DNA of 64,000 nt from Halorubrum salsamenti (GCF_007671685.1 NZ_VCNL01000003.1:124001-188000); one strand, 5' to 3'. Positions 8,071 through 18,455 are shown, counted from the stretch's first letter. Numbers and translations: made by a program. The notes: a model not told the origin generated them from the letters alone.

Positions 8071-8757
8071 TTATAAGGAAACGTCGGTCTCCATATCCTC
8101 GGTCGCCTCTTCGAGCCCGTCGTCGCGGGCTGTCTCGGCGTGTGAGTCCTCGATCTCGGCGTCGGTGAGGAGGTCGCGGAACTCGTCGCGGAACCGGTCG
8201 TTCGCGCGGGTGGAGGTCAGGTCCACGCGGGCGACGCGGGCGTGCTTCGCGACGACGTCGGGGTCGGCGTCGAGGGCCTCGGCGCACTCGGGGATAGAAC
8301 GTCCCTCCGCGGTCAGCTGCTTCAGGTCGTCGTACTCGAACGAGGCGTCGTCGACCTCGCGGTCGGCCTCGCGGACGAGGTGGAGGTCGAGTCGGGCGTC
8401 GCGGACGGTCGCGGGATCGACGACGGGCGGGACTCCCGAGCCGTCCCCAGCACCGGCTCCCGCCCCCTCCCCGTCCCCGTCCGCCTCCCGCTCCTCGACG
8501 AGCGCGGCCGCGATCGCTTCGTCGTCCCCCTCCTCGAAGCGGCCGCGGGCGATCCGGGCGTAGGTCGCGTCGTCGAGGTCGGTCGAGAAGTCGTACCGGT
8601 CGCGCATCGCGGCGACGAGCTCGCGGACCCGCTCGTCGACCGCCGCCTCGTCGCGGTCGGTGAGCGTCCCGCGCGACTCCGCCTGCCGCTCGGTGACCGT
8701 CTCGGACCCGGTGGTCTCGACGAAGATGTCGCGGAGCTCGGAGGTCTTCTCGTCCAT
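8071..8757 (-). CDS. Conditioned medium-induced protein 4-like
   Basis: This very acidic soluble protein has 228 residues and begins MDEKTSELRDIFVETTGSETVTERQ. Helical regions predominate: YDFSTDLDDATYARIARGRFEEGDDEAIAAAL reads as a helix pair, and a Gly/Ala/Asp linker sits near residue 95. The block LTAEGRSIPECAEALDADPDVVAKHARV looks like a helix-turn-helix. The N-terminus resembles haloarchaeal proteins annotated conditioned medium-induced protein 4. That name comes from expression data and the molecular function is unknown. The ortholog call is from memory. The stop codon overlaps a TTATAA sequence beside repeat copy B. Confidence 0.55.
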   Translation of the reverse strand: MDEKTSELRDIFVETTGSETVTERQAESRGTLTDRDEAAVDERVRELVAAMRDRYDFSTDLDDATYARIARGRFEEGDDEAIAAALVEEREADGDGEGAGAGAGDGSGVPPVVDPATVRDARLDLHLVREADREVDDASFEYDDLKQLTAEGRSIPECAEALDADPDVVAKHARVARVDLTSTRANDRFRDEFRDLLTDAEIEDSHAETARDDGLEEATEDMETDVSL

Positions 8758-8898
8758 GGACGGGGCGATACGCGCCGACGATAAATAAGCCTCGCGTCCG
8801 GTCTGAGCGGTTTCCAGCGGTGTCGAACGGAGATCGTCGGAGCCTCTCCCGTGTCGTCAACCAGTACCTTCAAGTCGGTTTACGAGTGTGTCGGAGAC

Positions 8899-9480
8899 AT
8901 GGCAACCAGCACGGAGTCGGTGGATCTCGTCGGCGACGAGGCCGCGACGAACCTCGCCCGCGCGGCGCTGTTCGCCGCGCTCGTCGGCGCGTTCGCGTAC
9001 GTGACGTTCCCGAATCCCGTCTCGCCCGTCTCGGTGACGCTCCAGGTGCTCGGCGTGTTCCTCGCCGGGATCTACCTCGGTCCGGTGTGGGGGGCCGCGT
9101 CGCTCGTCCTCTACCTCGCGGCCGGCGCGCTCGGCGCCCCGGTGTTCCAGGGCGGATCCGCGGGGGTCGGACAGCTCGTCGGCCAGTCGGCGGGCTACCT
9201 CTGGTCGTACCCGCCGGCCGCCGCCGCGGTCGGCGCGGTCGTCCACCGCGGCGCGACGCTCCGCGACCTCGACACCGTCGGGCTCCCGACGCTCGTGGGC
9301 GCGATGGTCCTCGGTACCGCCGTCATCTACGCGCTCGGCGTCACCGGGCTCGCGTACGTGCTCTCGCTCGGTCCCGTCGAGGCGGTGACCGTCGGTGCCG
9401 CCGCGTTCCTCCCCGCGGAGGTGCTGAAGGTCGCCGCCGCGGTCGGCATCGTGCGCTCCGACGCGGTCGCGGCCGCGTGA
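8899..9480 (+). CDS. bioY: Biotin ECF transporter S component BioY
   Basis: This is an integral membrane protein of 193 residues with about six hydrophobic segments. The BioY hallmark region FPNPVSPVSVTLQVLGVFLAG and the downstream GAPVFQGGSAGVGQLVGQSAGYL form the biotin-binding part. It is the substrate-capture subunit that works with the ATPase and EcfT encoded next. It is the first gene of bioY-bioM-bioN, with a gap of 31 bases to bioM. The start ATG at 8899 gives MATSTESVDLV; the upstream ATG at 8851 lies in the promoter region (TACCTTCAAG). Confidence 0.9.
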   Translation: MATSTESVDLVGDEAATNLARAALFAALVGAFAYVTFPNPVSPVSVTLQVLGVFLAGIYLGPVWGAASLVLYLAAGALGAPVFQGGSAGVGQLVGQSAGYLWSYPPAAAAVGAVVHRGATLRDLDTVGLPTLVGAMVLGTAVIYALGVTGLAYVLSLGPVEAVTVGAAAFLPAEVLKVAAAVGIVRSDAVAAA

Positions 9481-9511
9481 GGCGGTCGGTGACGGACTCG
9501 GAGGTGAAACC

Positions 9512-10306
9512 GTGATCGAGGCGAACGGCGTCACGTGTCGGTACGGCCGGACCGGAGACGGCGGGAGCGACGCGGACGACGGTGACAGCGTCGTCGCCGT
9601 CGACGACGTGACCCTCTCGGTCCCCGACGGCGAGCTCCTGGTCGTCGCCGGCGCGAACGGCTCCGGCAAGACCACGCTCGTCAGGACCTTCAACGGGCTC
9701 GTCGAGCCCGACGACGGAACGGTCTCGGTCAACGGCACCCCCGTGAGCGACGACCTCGTCGCCGCGCGCTCGGCGGTCGGGATGGTGTTTCAGGACCCCC
9801 GCGACCAGCTGGTCGCCGCCACCGTCGGCGCGGACGTGGCGTTCGGCCCGGAGAACCTCGGACTCTCGCACGCCGAGATCGACCGGCGGGTCGCGGCGGC
9901 GCTCGACGCTGTGAACATGGACGGCCGCGAGGCCGACCGGATCGCGAGCCTCTCCGGGGGCGAGCGCGAGCGCGTCGCGATCGCGGGCGCGCTCGCGATG
10001 GAGCCCGCCCACCTCGTCTTGGACGAGCCGTTCACCGGCCTCGACGAGCCGGCTCGGCGGTCGGTGCTCGATCGGCTGCGCGAACTTCGCACAGCCGGAA
10101 CGAGCGTGATCGTCGTCACCCACGACCTCCGCGAACTGCTCGGGCTCGCGGACCGGGTGGTGGGGCTGTCGGCGGGACGAGTCGCCGTCGACGACGCGCC
10201 TCGGGAGGCGGCCGCGGAGCTGCCGGGGCTCGACGTTCGAGTGCCCGCGTCGTTCGAGACGGACGGCTCGCCGCCGGCCAGAACCGGCGGTGCCGACGAC
10301 CCGTGA
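9512..10306 (+). CDS. bioM: Biotin ECF transporter ATPase BioM
   Basis: This ABC ATPase of 264 residues has Walker A GANGSGKTT (about 47-55), a Q-loop near FQDPRDQL that is typical of ECF ATPases, signature LSGGERERVAIAGAL near residue 146, and Walker B LVLDEPF near 170. It powers biotin uptake with BioY and BioN. A haloarchaea-style acidic insertion (about 13-26) sits ahead of Walker A. It starts with GTG. Its stop overlaps the GTG start of bioN (GTGA), which indicates translational coupling. Confidence 0.88.
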   Translation: MIEANGVTCRYGRTGDGGSDADDGDSVVAVDDVTLSVPDGELLVVAGANGSGKTTLVRTFNGLVEPDDGTVSVNGTPVSDDLVAARSAVGMVFQDPRDQLVAATVGADVAFGPENLGLSHAEIDRRVAAALDAVNMDGREADRIASLSGGERERVAIAGALAMEPAHLVLDEPFTGLDEPARRSVLDRLRELRTAGTSVIVVTHDLRELLGLADRVVGLSAGRVAVDDAPREAAAELPGLDVRVPASFETDGSPPARTGGADDP

Positions 10307-11016
10307 CCCTCTCGTACGTCCCCGGCGACTCCCTCGCCCACCGGCTCGATCCGCGGTCGAAGCTCCTCGTGCAGGTCGGGTTCGCGGCCGCGGCGTACGC
10401 GCACACGGCCCCCCGCGGGCTCGCCGCGCTCACCCTCCTCGCCGTCGCCTGCCTGTCCCTCGCCGGCGGCGGCCCCCGCGACCTGTGGACCTACCGAGCC
10501 GCGTTCCCGGTGCTCCTCCTCGCTCCCCTCGTCGCCGGCGCGACGCTCGGGGCGCCGTGGTTCCGGGTCGAGCGCGCCGCGACCACGGGGCTCGCGAGCT
10601 ACCGCGTCCTGCTGATCCTCGTCGTCGCCGCCGGCTACGTGCGGTCGACGCCGGTCCGCGACTCGCGGGCGGCGATCCAGCGCGCGGTCCCCGGCAAGCC
10701 CGGGCAGTTCCTCGGAACCGGAGTCGCGCTCGTGTTCCGGTTCCTCCCGCTCCTGAAGCGGGACCTGCTGACGGCCCGCGAGGCGGTTCGGGCGCGCGGC
10801 GGCGGTGCGCTCCCGGTCCGCGAGCGCGTGCGGCTCGTCGCCGTCGCGGGGATCAACCGGGCGTTCGGGCGGGCCGACCGGCTGGGAACCGCGCTGAACG
10901 CTCGGTGTTTCGCGTGGAATCCGACGCTCCCGCGGCTCGCGCTCGGGCCCGCCGACTACCCGGCGCTCGCGGTCGGTGGGGGGCTGGCGGCGGCGGCCGT
11001 GGCGAGCGTGGTGTAG
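10303..11016 (+). CDS. bioN: Biotin ECF transporter T component BioN
   Basis: This EcfT-type membrane protein of 237 residues has several hydrophobic helices. Its two coupling motifs are at EAVRARGG and ALNARCF; the second deviates from the usual Ala-Arg-Gly. These helices contact the ATPase and hold the S component. It is the last gene of bioYMN and starts at GTG 10303 inside the bioM stop. The motif deviation, the small 94-base gap to the next gene's promoter, and the absence of other ECF genes suggest a dedicated biotin system. Confidence 0.82.
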   Translation: MTLSYVPGDSLAHRLDPRSKLLVQVGFAAAAYAHTAPRGLAALTLLAVACLSLAGGGPRDLWTYRAAFPVLLLAPLVAGATLGAPWFRVERAATTGLASYRVLLILVVAAGYVRSTPVRDSRAAIQRAVPGKPGQFLGTGVALVFRFLPLLKRDLLTAREAVRARGGGALPVRERVRLVAVAGINRAFGRADRLGTALNARCFAWNPTLPRLALGPADYPALAVGGGLAAAAVASVV

Positions 11017-11140
11017 CCCCGAGCGGCGACCGCAGTCCGGGCGTCCGAGCGGCGACCGCCGTGTCGCCCTCACGGAAACGCCAGACGACGCGCCCCGCGT
11101 TGTGGCAAGTTTTAACCCCGCAGTATCCGCCTGATCGATC

Positions 11141-13294
11141 ATGACTCCCTTGCAGGCGGCCACCCGGGAGACGTTCTGGACGATCGGTCCGGTCGGGAAG
11201 GCCGCGTTCTACTGGCTCGCCGCGGTCGCGATCCTCGTGTTCCTGTACGGGGTATACGCCCGGTTCGCGGCGTACGCGCGCGGGAGTGAGGACCCGCGCG
11301 ACCGCCTGTCGAACCTCCCCGCCCGGACGGTCGCGGCGACGAAGACGGTGCTCTCGAACGAGAACCAGTTCGACCGGGACCTGTACGCCGGCGTGATGCA
11401 CACGTTCGTGCTGTGGGGCTTCCTCACCCTGCTGGTCGCGACGACGATCCTCGGGTTCGACATCGACGTGTACCGCCCGATCGCGGGCGAGTCGTTCTGG
11501 GTGGGAGAGTTCTACTTAGCCTACCAGTTCGTCGTCGACGCGTTCGGCCTGCTGTTCGTCGTCGGCGTCGGCATGGCCGCGTACCGCCGGTACCGCGACC
11601 GCGACGGGCGGCTGTGGGGGAAACACACCTCGCTGGAGGACGACGCGTTCGTCTGGACCCTCTTCCTCCTCGGCGTCGGCGGCTTCGTCGTGCAGGCGCT
11701 CGGCATCGTCGGTCAGCCCGCCCGCGCCGACGAGACGGTGAGCTTCGTCGGGATGGCGATGGCGGCCGGCTTCCGGTGGCTGGGGCTGACGGCCGGCGGC
11801 GCGGAGGCGGTCTACGGCGTCGTCTGGTGGAGCCACTCGCTGCTCGCCTTCGCGTTCATCGCGTGGATCCCGTACGCGAAGCCGTTCCACATGATCTCCT
11901 CGTTCGCGAACGTCGTCGCCCGCGACGAAAAGGCGGGCGCGCGGCTCCCCAACGTCCCCGCCGACCTCGATCACACGAACGCCGAATCCATCGAGGACTT
12001 CACGTGGAAAGAGCTGATGGACGGCGACGCCTGTACGAAGTGCGGGCGGTGTACCGACGCCTGCCCCGCCGACACCGTCGGCCGGAACCTCGACCCGCGG
12101 GACGTGATCTTAGACCTGAAGGCGTACCGCGAGTCCGTGAGCGACGACCCGGTGGCCGGACGCGGCGACAGAATCGCAACAGACGGCGGCACCGTCCCCA
12201 TCGTCGCCGACGAGGGCGGCGTCATCGCCAGCGAGTCGATGGAGTCGTGCATGTCGTGTATGGCCTGCATGGACGCCTGCCCCGTCGACATCGAACACCT
12301 CACGTCGTTCACGAAACTGAACCGCCAGCTCGTCGACGAGGGGGCGGTCGACTCGAACCTCCAAGACGTGTTCCAGGACGTGATGCAGAAGGGGAACACC
12401 TTCGGCGAGTCGCAGTCGGCCCGCGGCGACTGGGCGGACGAGCTCGACGACGTGGAGGTCCCGGATGCCCGCGAGCGCGAGGTGGAGTATCTCTGGTACG
12501 TCGGCGACTATCCGAGCTTCGACGACCGGAACAAGAAGGTCGCTCGCGCGCTCGCTCGCCTGTTCGACGAGGCCGACGTGTCGTTCGGAATCCTGTTCGA
12601 CGACGAGAAGACCGACGGCAACGACATCAGGCGGATCGGCGAGGAGTTCCTCTACCTCGAACTCGCGGGCCACCACGTCGAGACGTTCGCCGACTGCGAG
12701 TTCGACTCGATCGTCTGTACGGACCCGCACTCGTACAACACCATCGAAAACGAGTACCCCGAGGTCGACTTCGCGGAGTTCGCGGACGACCCGATGATGC
12801 CGTTCGACCGCGAGGAGCCGTGGAACGCCGACGGCGCAGTCGACGTGTTCCACTGGACGCAGGTGGTGGAGGAACTGGTCGACGAGGGGCGGCTCGGCCT
12901 GTCCGGCGACGAGCTCGACTACACCGTCACCTACCACGACCCCTGTCACCTCGGGCGGTACAACGACGAGTACGAGGCGCCCCGCGAGCTGATCCGCGCG
13001 ACCGGCGCGGACCTCCACGAGATGCCGCGCTCGCGGGACGAGTCGTTCTGCTGTGGCGGCGGCGGCGGCGGCCTCTGGACCGAACACGACGAGGCGGTGA
13101 AGCCGAGCGAGGAGCGCCTCCGCGAGGCGGTCGAAGACACCGACGCGGGCGCGGCGATCGAGAAGTTCGTCGTCGCCTGCCCGATGTGTACGACGATGTT
13201 CGAGGACGGCCGGAAGACGGGCGACTTCGAGGAGGACGTGGAGATCGTCGACGTCGCGGAGCTGTTGATCGAGGCGGTGGAGGCGCGGTCGTAG
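11141..13294 (+). CDS. Membrane-bound (Fe-S) oxidoreductase, HdrD/GlpC-like
   Basis: This 717-residue fusion has about six N-terminal membrane segments (to about 250) with NarI/DUF3483-like character. Two [4Fe-4S] ferredoxin motifs follow, CTKCGRCTDACP (about 297) and CMSCMACMDACP (about 370). The C-terminal part is HdrD-like, with one full CCG cysteine motif (CH near 605, CCGGG near 635, CPMC near 683) and a first CCG domain lacking its double cysteine. Such proteins pass electrons between soluble donors, such as electron-transfer flavoprotein, and the quinone pool. Donor and acceptor are not shown by context. A TATA-like AGTTTTAACC lies 20-30 bases before the ATG, so the mRNA is probably nearly leaderless. 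Confidence 0.85.
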   Translation: MTPLQAATRETFWTIGPVGKAAFYWLAAVAILVFLYGVYARFAAYARGSEDPRDRLSNLPARTVAATKTVLSNENQFDRDLYAGVMHTFVLWGFLTLLVATTILGFDIDVYRPIAGESFWVGEFYLAYQFVVDAFGLLFVVGVGMAAYRRYRDRDGRLWGKHTSLEDDAFVWTLFLLGVGGFVVQALGIVGQPARADETVSFVGMAMAAGFRWLGLTAGGAEAVYGVVWWSHSLLAFAFIAWIPYAKPFHMISSFANVVARDEKAGARLPNVPADLDHTNAESIEDFTWKELMDGDACTKCGRCTDACPADTVGRNLDPRDVILDLKAYRESVSDDPVAGRGDRIATDGGTVPIVADEGGVIASESMESCMSCMACMDACPVDIEHLTSFTKLNRQLVDEGAVDSNLQDVFQDVMQKGNTFGESQSARGDWADELDDVEVPDAREREVEYLWYVGDYPSFDDRNKKVARALARLFDEADVSFGILFDDEKTDGNDIRRIGEEFLYLELAGHHVETFADCEFDSIVCTDPHSYNTIENEYPEVDFAEFADDPMMPFDREEPWNADGAVDVFHWTQVVEELVDEGRLGLSGDELDYTVTYHDPCHLGRYNDEYEAPRELIRATGADLHEMPRSRDESFCCGGGGGGLWTEHDEAVKPSEERLREAVEDTDAGAAIEKFVVACPMCTTMFEDGRKTGDFEEDVEIVDVAELLIEAVEARS

Positions 13295-13330
13295 TCGCGG
13301 GCGGAACGAACCGGCGGAAACCGAGCGGCG

Positions 13331-13654
13331 TCAGGCGCCGCGATGCGCGTCTCGGGGGGGCGACGACGACTCGACCGCGTCGTCGACCCGGCGCAGCAGC
13401 GCCCGCCCCGGCGCTCGGTCGCGCACGGGCGCGTCGCCGAGGTAGTCGATCAGCGCGTCGCGGAGGACGACGGCGTCGCCGGGCGCGAACGGACGCTCGC
13501 GCTCGACGCGGCGGATCGGTCGGCACTGCGCGGGAGCGTCGTCGCCGGCGTCGACCGCGGCCGCGCCCGCGTCGAGGAGCGCGGCATGGGCGACCCACGC
13601 CTCCTCGCGGGAGAGCGAGAGCGGGATTGGGTCCCCGGTCGTCGGTGGAGTCAT
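13331..13654 (-). CDS. Small conserved haloarchaeal protein
   Basis: This 107-residue acidic/basic mosaic begins MTPPTTGDPIPLSLSREEAWVAHAALLD. The LSREEAWVAHAALL helix is a pattern I have seen in small uncharacterised haloarchaeal proteins (possibly the DUF7853 group, not certain). There is no membrane segment, and the C-terminal half is Arg-rich. It lies between, and opposite to, the oxidoreductase and the phosphate operon. A TATA-like TTTTTAAGC sits about 25 bases upstream of the ATG on the minus strand, which supports a real leaderless gene. Confidence 0.6.
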   Translation of the reverse strand: MTPPTTGDPIPLSLSREEAWVAHAALLDAGAAAVDAGDDAPAQCRPIRRVERERPFAPGDAVVLRDALIDYLGDAPVRDRAPGRALLRRVDDAVESSSPPRDAHRGA

Positions 13655-13735
13655 CGTCCGGGTCTTCGCACGGAGGGGCTTAAAAATACGCCCGGACCGT
13701 CGATCGGCGGCGCGCGGGGAGTGCCGCTCGCCGAT

Positions 13736-13810
13736 CTATATAGAGTATATAGCACCGGGGAGCGATACTGGGTCGGTCGTACCGCTCATAGCATACTACT
13801 TAACTGGAAA
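13736..13810 (+). promoter_or_regulatory. pst operon promoter region with palindrome
   Basis: A perfect inverted repeat CTATATA-GAG-TATATAG lies at 13736-13752. A weak TATA-like element (TACTTAACT) lies around 13797-13805, about 25 bases before the pstS start. With archaeal spacing the transcript would begin at or within a few bases of the ATG. The palindrome is the best candidate for a phosphate-responsive operator, but it could itself be a TATA element for another start. Confidence 0.45.
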
Positions 13811-13827
13811 ACGCCCACGGTCAGGTG

Positions 13828-14826
13828 ATGGCATCAAGCCACGACGCGGATACCGAGGGGATCACTCGTCGGAAATCGCTCGCGACGATCGCCGGGGCGG
13901 GCGCGCTGGCGCTCGCGGGCTGTACGCAGAGCACGGGAGACGGCGGAGAGGGCGGCGACGGCTCGTTGTCCGGCCCGATCAACATCGCCGGCTCCTCGAC
14001 CGTCTTCCCGCTGATGAGCGCGATCGCGGAGGACTTCAGCGAACAACACCCCGACGTGGACCCCGATATCAGCTCGACCGGGTCGGGCGGCGGCTTCTCG
14101 AACTACTTCTGTGTCGGCGAGACCGACTTCAACAACGCGAGCCGGCAGATTCAGGAGGAAGAAGAGCAGCTCTGTGCGGACAACGGCGTCGAGTACATCG
14201 AGCTGATCGCGGCGACCGACGCCCTCACGGTCGTCGTCAACCCCGAGGCGGACTGGATCGACTCGCTCACCGTCGAGGAGCTTGCGACGATCTGGGAGTC
14301 CGACGCCGTCGAGACGTGGGACGAGGTCCGCGACGAGTTCCCGAACGAGGAGATCAACCGGTTCGGCGCGGCCGACACCTCGGGCACGTACGATTACTTC
14401 ATCGAGAACGTCATGGGCGAGCGCGGCCACACCAGCGACTACCAGGCGACCGAGCAGGACAACAGCATCGCCCAGGGCGTCATGGGAAGCGAGTACGCGA
14501 TCGGCTACTTCGGCTTCGCGTACTACTACCAGAACCCCGACCAGCTCAAGGCGCTCGGAATCGACGACGGCAACGGCCCGGTCAAGCCGAGCCTCGATAC
14601 GGCGTCGAGCGGCGAGTACAGCCCGCTCTCGCGGTCGCTGTACACCTACCCCTCGATCGAGTCGCTCGGCGAGGAGCACATCGCGGAGTTCGCCCGGTAC
14701 TTCGTCAGGCAGACGACGAACGAGGACCTCGTCGCCGGCGACGTGGGGTACGTCCCGGTGACCGAGGAGACCCAAGAGGAGCAGATGGAGATCCTCGAGG
14801 ACGCGATCGAGCAGGCGCAGGGGTGA
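13828..14826 (+). CDS. pstS: Phosphate ABC transporter substrate-binding lipoprotein PstS
   Basis: This 332-residue protein is exported by the Tat pathway: an RRKSLATIAGAGALALAGC signal ends in a lipobox cysteine, giving a lipid-anchored binding protein. The mature part has the PstS fold, with GSSTVFPL near residue 55, STGSGGGF and the later ADTSGTYDYF phosphate-binding loops. It captures phosphate for PstCAB. It is the first gene of pstS-pstC-pstA-pstB-phoU. The start is ATG 13828; a GTG directly before it is also possible. Confidence 0.92.
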   Translation: MASSHDADTEGITRRKSLATIAGAGALALAGCTQSTGDGGEGGDGSLSGPINIAGSSTVFPLMSAIAEDFSEQHPDVDPDISSTGSGGGFSNYFCVGETDFNNASRQIQEEEEQLCADNGVEYIELIAATDALTVVVNPEADWIDSLTVEELATIWESDAVETWDEVRDEFPNEEINRFGAADTSGTYDYFIENVMGERGHTSDYQATEQDNSIAQGVMGSEYAIGYFGFAYYYQNPDQLKALGIDDGNGPVKPSLDTASSGEYSPLSRSLYTYPSIESLGEEHIAEFARYFVRQTTNEDLVAGDVGYVPVTEETQEEQMEILEDAIEQAQG

Positions 14827-14882
14827 CTGAGCGCGATGAACCGGTGTATTGATTTACGACAGCGTGCGATACCCGACCGGTT

Positions 14883-15857
14883 GTGACAGATAGTACCGAG
14901 AGTCCCGATCTCCAGCGGCGGAGCGGGCTCAGACGACTGAAAGAGGGAACTTACGGCGGGTTCTTCGCCGCGTGCGCGGCGGTCACCCTGCTCACGACAG
15001 TCGCGATCTTCGTGACGCTGCTGTCGGACGCAGTGGTCTTTTTCCAAGAGATAGCGATCGCCGAGTTCCTGACCGGCACCAACTGGAGCCCGAATCCGGC
15101 GGGCGGCGGGCAGGCGTTCGGAATCATCCCGCTTCTGATCGGGACGCTCACCGTGACCATCACGGCGGCGTGCATCGCTCTTCCCATCGGGACGCTGACG
15201 GCGATCTACCTCAGCGAGTACGCGAGCCCGAACGCGCGCTCGATACTCAAGCCGCTGTTGGAGGTCCTCGCCGGTATCCCGACGGTCGTGTACGGGTACT
15301 TCGCGCTGGTGTACATCACGCCGGCGCTGAAGGCGACGGTGTTCCCGGAGATGAGCACCTTCAACGCGCTGTCGGCGTCGATCATGGTCGGGATCATGAC
15401 CATCCCGATGGTGTCGTCGATCTCCGAGGACGCGATGAGCGCGGTGCCCGACGAGCTGCGGCAGGCCGGCTACGGGCTCGGCGCGACCAAGTTCGAGGTG
15501 TCGACCGGGATCGTCGTCCCCGCGTCGATCTCCGGGATCGCCTCCTCGTACATCCTCGCCGTCTCGCGCGCCATCGGCGAGACGATGATCGTCGTCGTCG
15601 CGATGGGCGCACAGGCGCGGATGCCCGCAGTCCAAGAGGCGATTTTCGGGATCCCGTACATCAACCCCGCGGACATCCTCCTGGAGTCGGGGATGACGAT
15701 CACCGTCGCGATGGTACAGATCGCCCAGAGCGACCTCACCGGCGGGACGATCCCGTACGATTCGATGTTCGCGCTCGGTCTCTCGCTGTTCGTGGTGACG
15801 CTCGTAATGAACGTGATAAGTGACATCATCGCGGAACGCTACCGGGAGGAGTACTGA
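14883..15857 (+). CDS. pstC: Phosphate ABC transporter permease PstC
   Basis: This 324-residue protein has six or so transmembrane helices and the binding-protein-dependent transport motif (EAA loop region AGYGLGATKFEVSTGIVVPASI near residue 200). It forms the phosphate channel with PstA. It starts at GTG 14883. Its stop shares a base with the pstA ATG (TGATG), a sign of coupled translation. The spacing of 56 bases from pstS is compatible with one operon transcript or with attenuation after the highly expressed lipoprotein. Confidence 0.92.
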   Translation: MTDSTESPDLQRRSGLRRLKEGTYGGFFAACAAVTLLTTVAIFVTLLSDAVVFFQEIAIAEFLTGTNWSPNPAGGGQAFGIIPLLIGTLTVTITAACIALPIGTLTAIYLSEYASPNARSILKPLLEVLAGIPTVVYGYFALVYITPALKATVFPEMSTFNALSASIMVGIMTIPMVSSISEDAMSAVPDELRQAGYGLGATKFEVSTGIVVPASISGIASSYILAVSRAIGETMIVVVAMGAQARMPAVQEAIFGIPYINPADILLESGMTITVAMVQIAQSDLTGGTIPYDSMFALGLSLFVVTLVMNVISDIIAERYREEY

Positions 15858-17623
15858 TGGCGACGGACAACGCGACCGACGGCGGATTCGGCGAAGTGAG
15901 TCGGGTCCGGGGGATCGTCTTCGAGTACCTCTCGCTCGGCGCGAGCGTCGCCGGCCTCGTCGCGCTCGGCGTCCTCTTAGTGTACGTCGCGATCGACGCC
16001 TTCGATCTGGCGGACGCCAGCCCGGAGTGGCTGTTGACGTACTTCCTCACGCTCGTCGTCCCGTTCCTCGCCTTCTGCCTGTACAGCGCGGGCGATCGAG
16101 CGGTGACCCGACGGGCGCTCGGCGTCCTCGGCGGCGGCCTCGTCGCCGTCGCGGCGCTTTTCACCGCGGTCGAGGCGTTCGTCGTGGAGATTCCGCGGCT
16201 CTCCTGGCAGCTCACGTACCTCTTCGTCGTCGCCGCCCCGGTCACGGCGTACCTCGCGTACGTCGGGAGCCGCGGGCGCGTCGGCGCGGTCGGCTTCGGA
16301 CTGGTGGGCCGACTCGTCGGCGGGGCTGCGATCGGCCTCGCCGTCGGGACCCTGTTCTTAGTGTTCGACGAGCTGGTGTGGTTCCTCGCGTACACGCTGG
16401 GTGTCTTTCCGGCCGCGGTGCTGTACGCGTACGGCCGCTGGCGCTCGGCCGGCCGAGCGATGACCGCAGCGGCTCCCGTCGGACTCGTCGGGATCGTCGC
16501 CGCGGTGTTCCTTCGCGGCGTTATCGCCACGTACCCGTCGGACCTCCTCATCTACATCTGGACGCTCGCGGTTCCGATCGCAGTCGTCGGCGCGGTCGTC
16601 GTCGACGGGCGCGGAAGCCGGATCGCGGCGGCCGCGGCCGGCGGCGTTCCGCTCGCAGTTGCGACCGCCGGCGGGTTCCTCGCCGGCGGCTTCGGCGTCC
16701 CGGGCCCCACCGCGCTGATCGTCCTCATCGCGGTCGGCGTACCGACGGCGGTCTACGTTCATCGGGCGATCGACGAAGGCGACGGACTGATCGGTCTCGG
16801 GCTGCCGTTCCTGCTCGTCGTCGGCGCCCTCGTCGGCGCGCTCGTCGTCGAGGCGTGGGGCGTCCCCGCGCCAGACCCGTGGCTCGACGTCGGATTCGTC
16901 ACGGGGTCTCCCTCGCGGACCGCGGCGGATGCGGGGCTGTATCCCGCGATCGTCGGGTCCGTGATCATCATCGCGCTCGTCGCCGTGCTGTCGTTCGTCC
17001 TCGGAGTCGGTACCTCTATCTTCCTGGAGGAGTACACGGCCGAGAGCGGCCTCATCGGATCGCTAACGCGGCTGCTGCAGGTCAACATCGCGAACCTCGC
17101 AGCGATCCCGTCGGTGGTCTACGGGCTGCTCGGGCTGGGACTGTTCGCGAACCTCCTCGGGCTGGGCTTCGGGACCGCGGTGACCGCGTCGCTGACGCTG
17201 TCGCTTCTCATCCTACCGATCACGATCATCTCCGCACAGGAGGCGATCCGGTCGGTGCCGGAGGACCTCCGGCGGGGCTCGGACGCGATGGGTGCGACGC
17301 GCTGGCAAACGACGAAAAACGTCGTCCTCCCCGAGGCGTTGCCCGGAATCCTGACCGGGACGATCCTCGCACTCGGGCGAGCGATCGGCGAGACCGCGCC
17401 GCTCATCATGATCGGTGCGGCGACGACGGTGTTCAGCGCGCCGGACAGCCTCTTTAGCAAATTCAGCGCGATGCCGATGCAGATCTACGCGTGGGCCGGC
17501 TTCCCGCAGGCGGAGTTCCGGTACGGTGTCGTCGCGGCCGGCGTGATCACGCTTCTAGTCATTCTTGTCGGCATGAACGGCACGGCGATACTGCTGCGGA
17601 ACCGCGCGGAGCGGGGGAACTAA
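15857..17623 (+). CDS. pstA: Phosphate ABC transporter permease PstA, N-terminally extended
   Basis: At 588 residues the protein is about twice the size of bacterial PstA (~280-300). The C-terminal ~280 residues are the classic permease, with [23 protein letters not shown] and [22 protein letters not shown]. The first ~300 residues add roughly eight further hydrophobic segments that do not look like a second permease domain. It completes the PstCA channel. ATG 15857 overlaps the pstC stop, and the next gene starts one base after its stop. Long PstA proteins are, to my memory, usual in haloarchaea. Confidence 0.9.
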   Translation: MATDNATDGGFGEVSRVRGIVFEYLSLGASVAGLVALGVLLVYVAIDAFDLADASPEWLLTYFLTLVVPFLAFCLYSAGDRAVTRRALGVLGGGLVAVAALFTAVEAFVVEIPRLSWQLTYLFVVAAPVTAYLAYVGSRGRVGAVGFGLVGRLVGGAAIGLAVGTLFLVFDELVWFLAYTLGVFPAAVLYAYGRWRSAGRAMTAAAPVGLVGIVAAVFLRGVIATYPSDLLIYIWTLAVPIAVVGAVVVDGRGSRIAAAAAGGVPLAVATAGGFLAGGFGVPGPTALIVLIAVGVPTAVYVHRAIDEGDGLIGLGLPFLLVVGALVGALVVEAWGVPAPDPWLDVGFVTGSPSRTAADAGLYPAIVGSVIIIALVAVLSFVLGVGTSIFLEEYTAESGLIGSLTRLLQVNIANLAAIPSVVYGLLGLGLFANLLGLGFGTAVTASLTLSLLILPITIISAQEAIRSVPEDLRRGSDAMGATRWQTTKNVVLPEALPGILTGTILALGRAIGETAPLIMIGAATTVFSAPDSLFSKFSAMPMQIYAWAGFPQAEFRYGVVAAGVITLLVILVGMNGTAILLRNRAERGN

Positions 17624-17624
17624 C

Positions 17625-18455
<831 letters not shown>

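Noticed and set aside
11413-13683. 756-codon plus-strand frame within the Fe-S oxidoreductase
   Set aside because: It is a shifted shadow of the true gene: very Arg/Pro-rich and lacking the cysteine motifs, which are all in the other frame.
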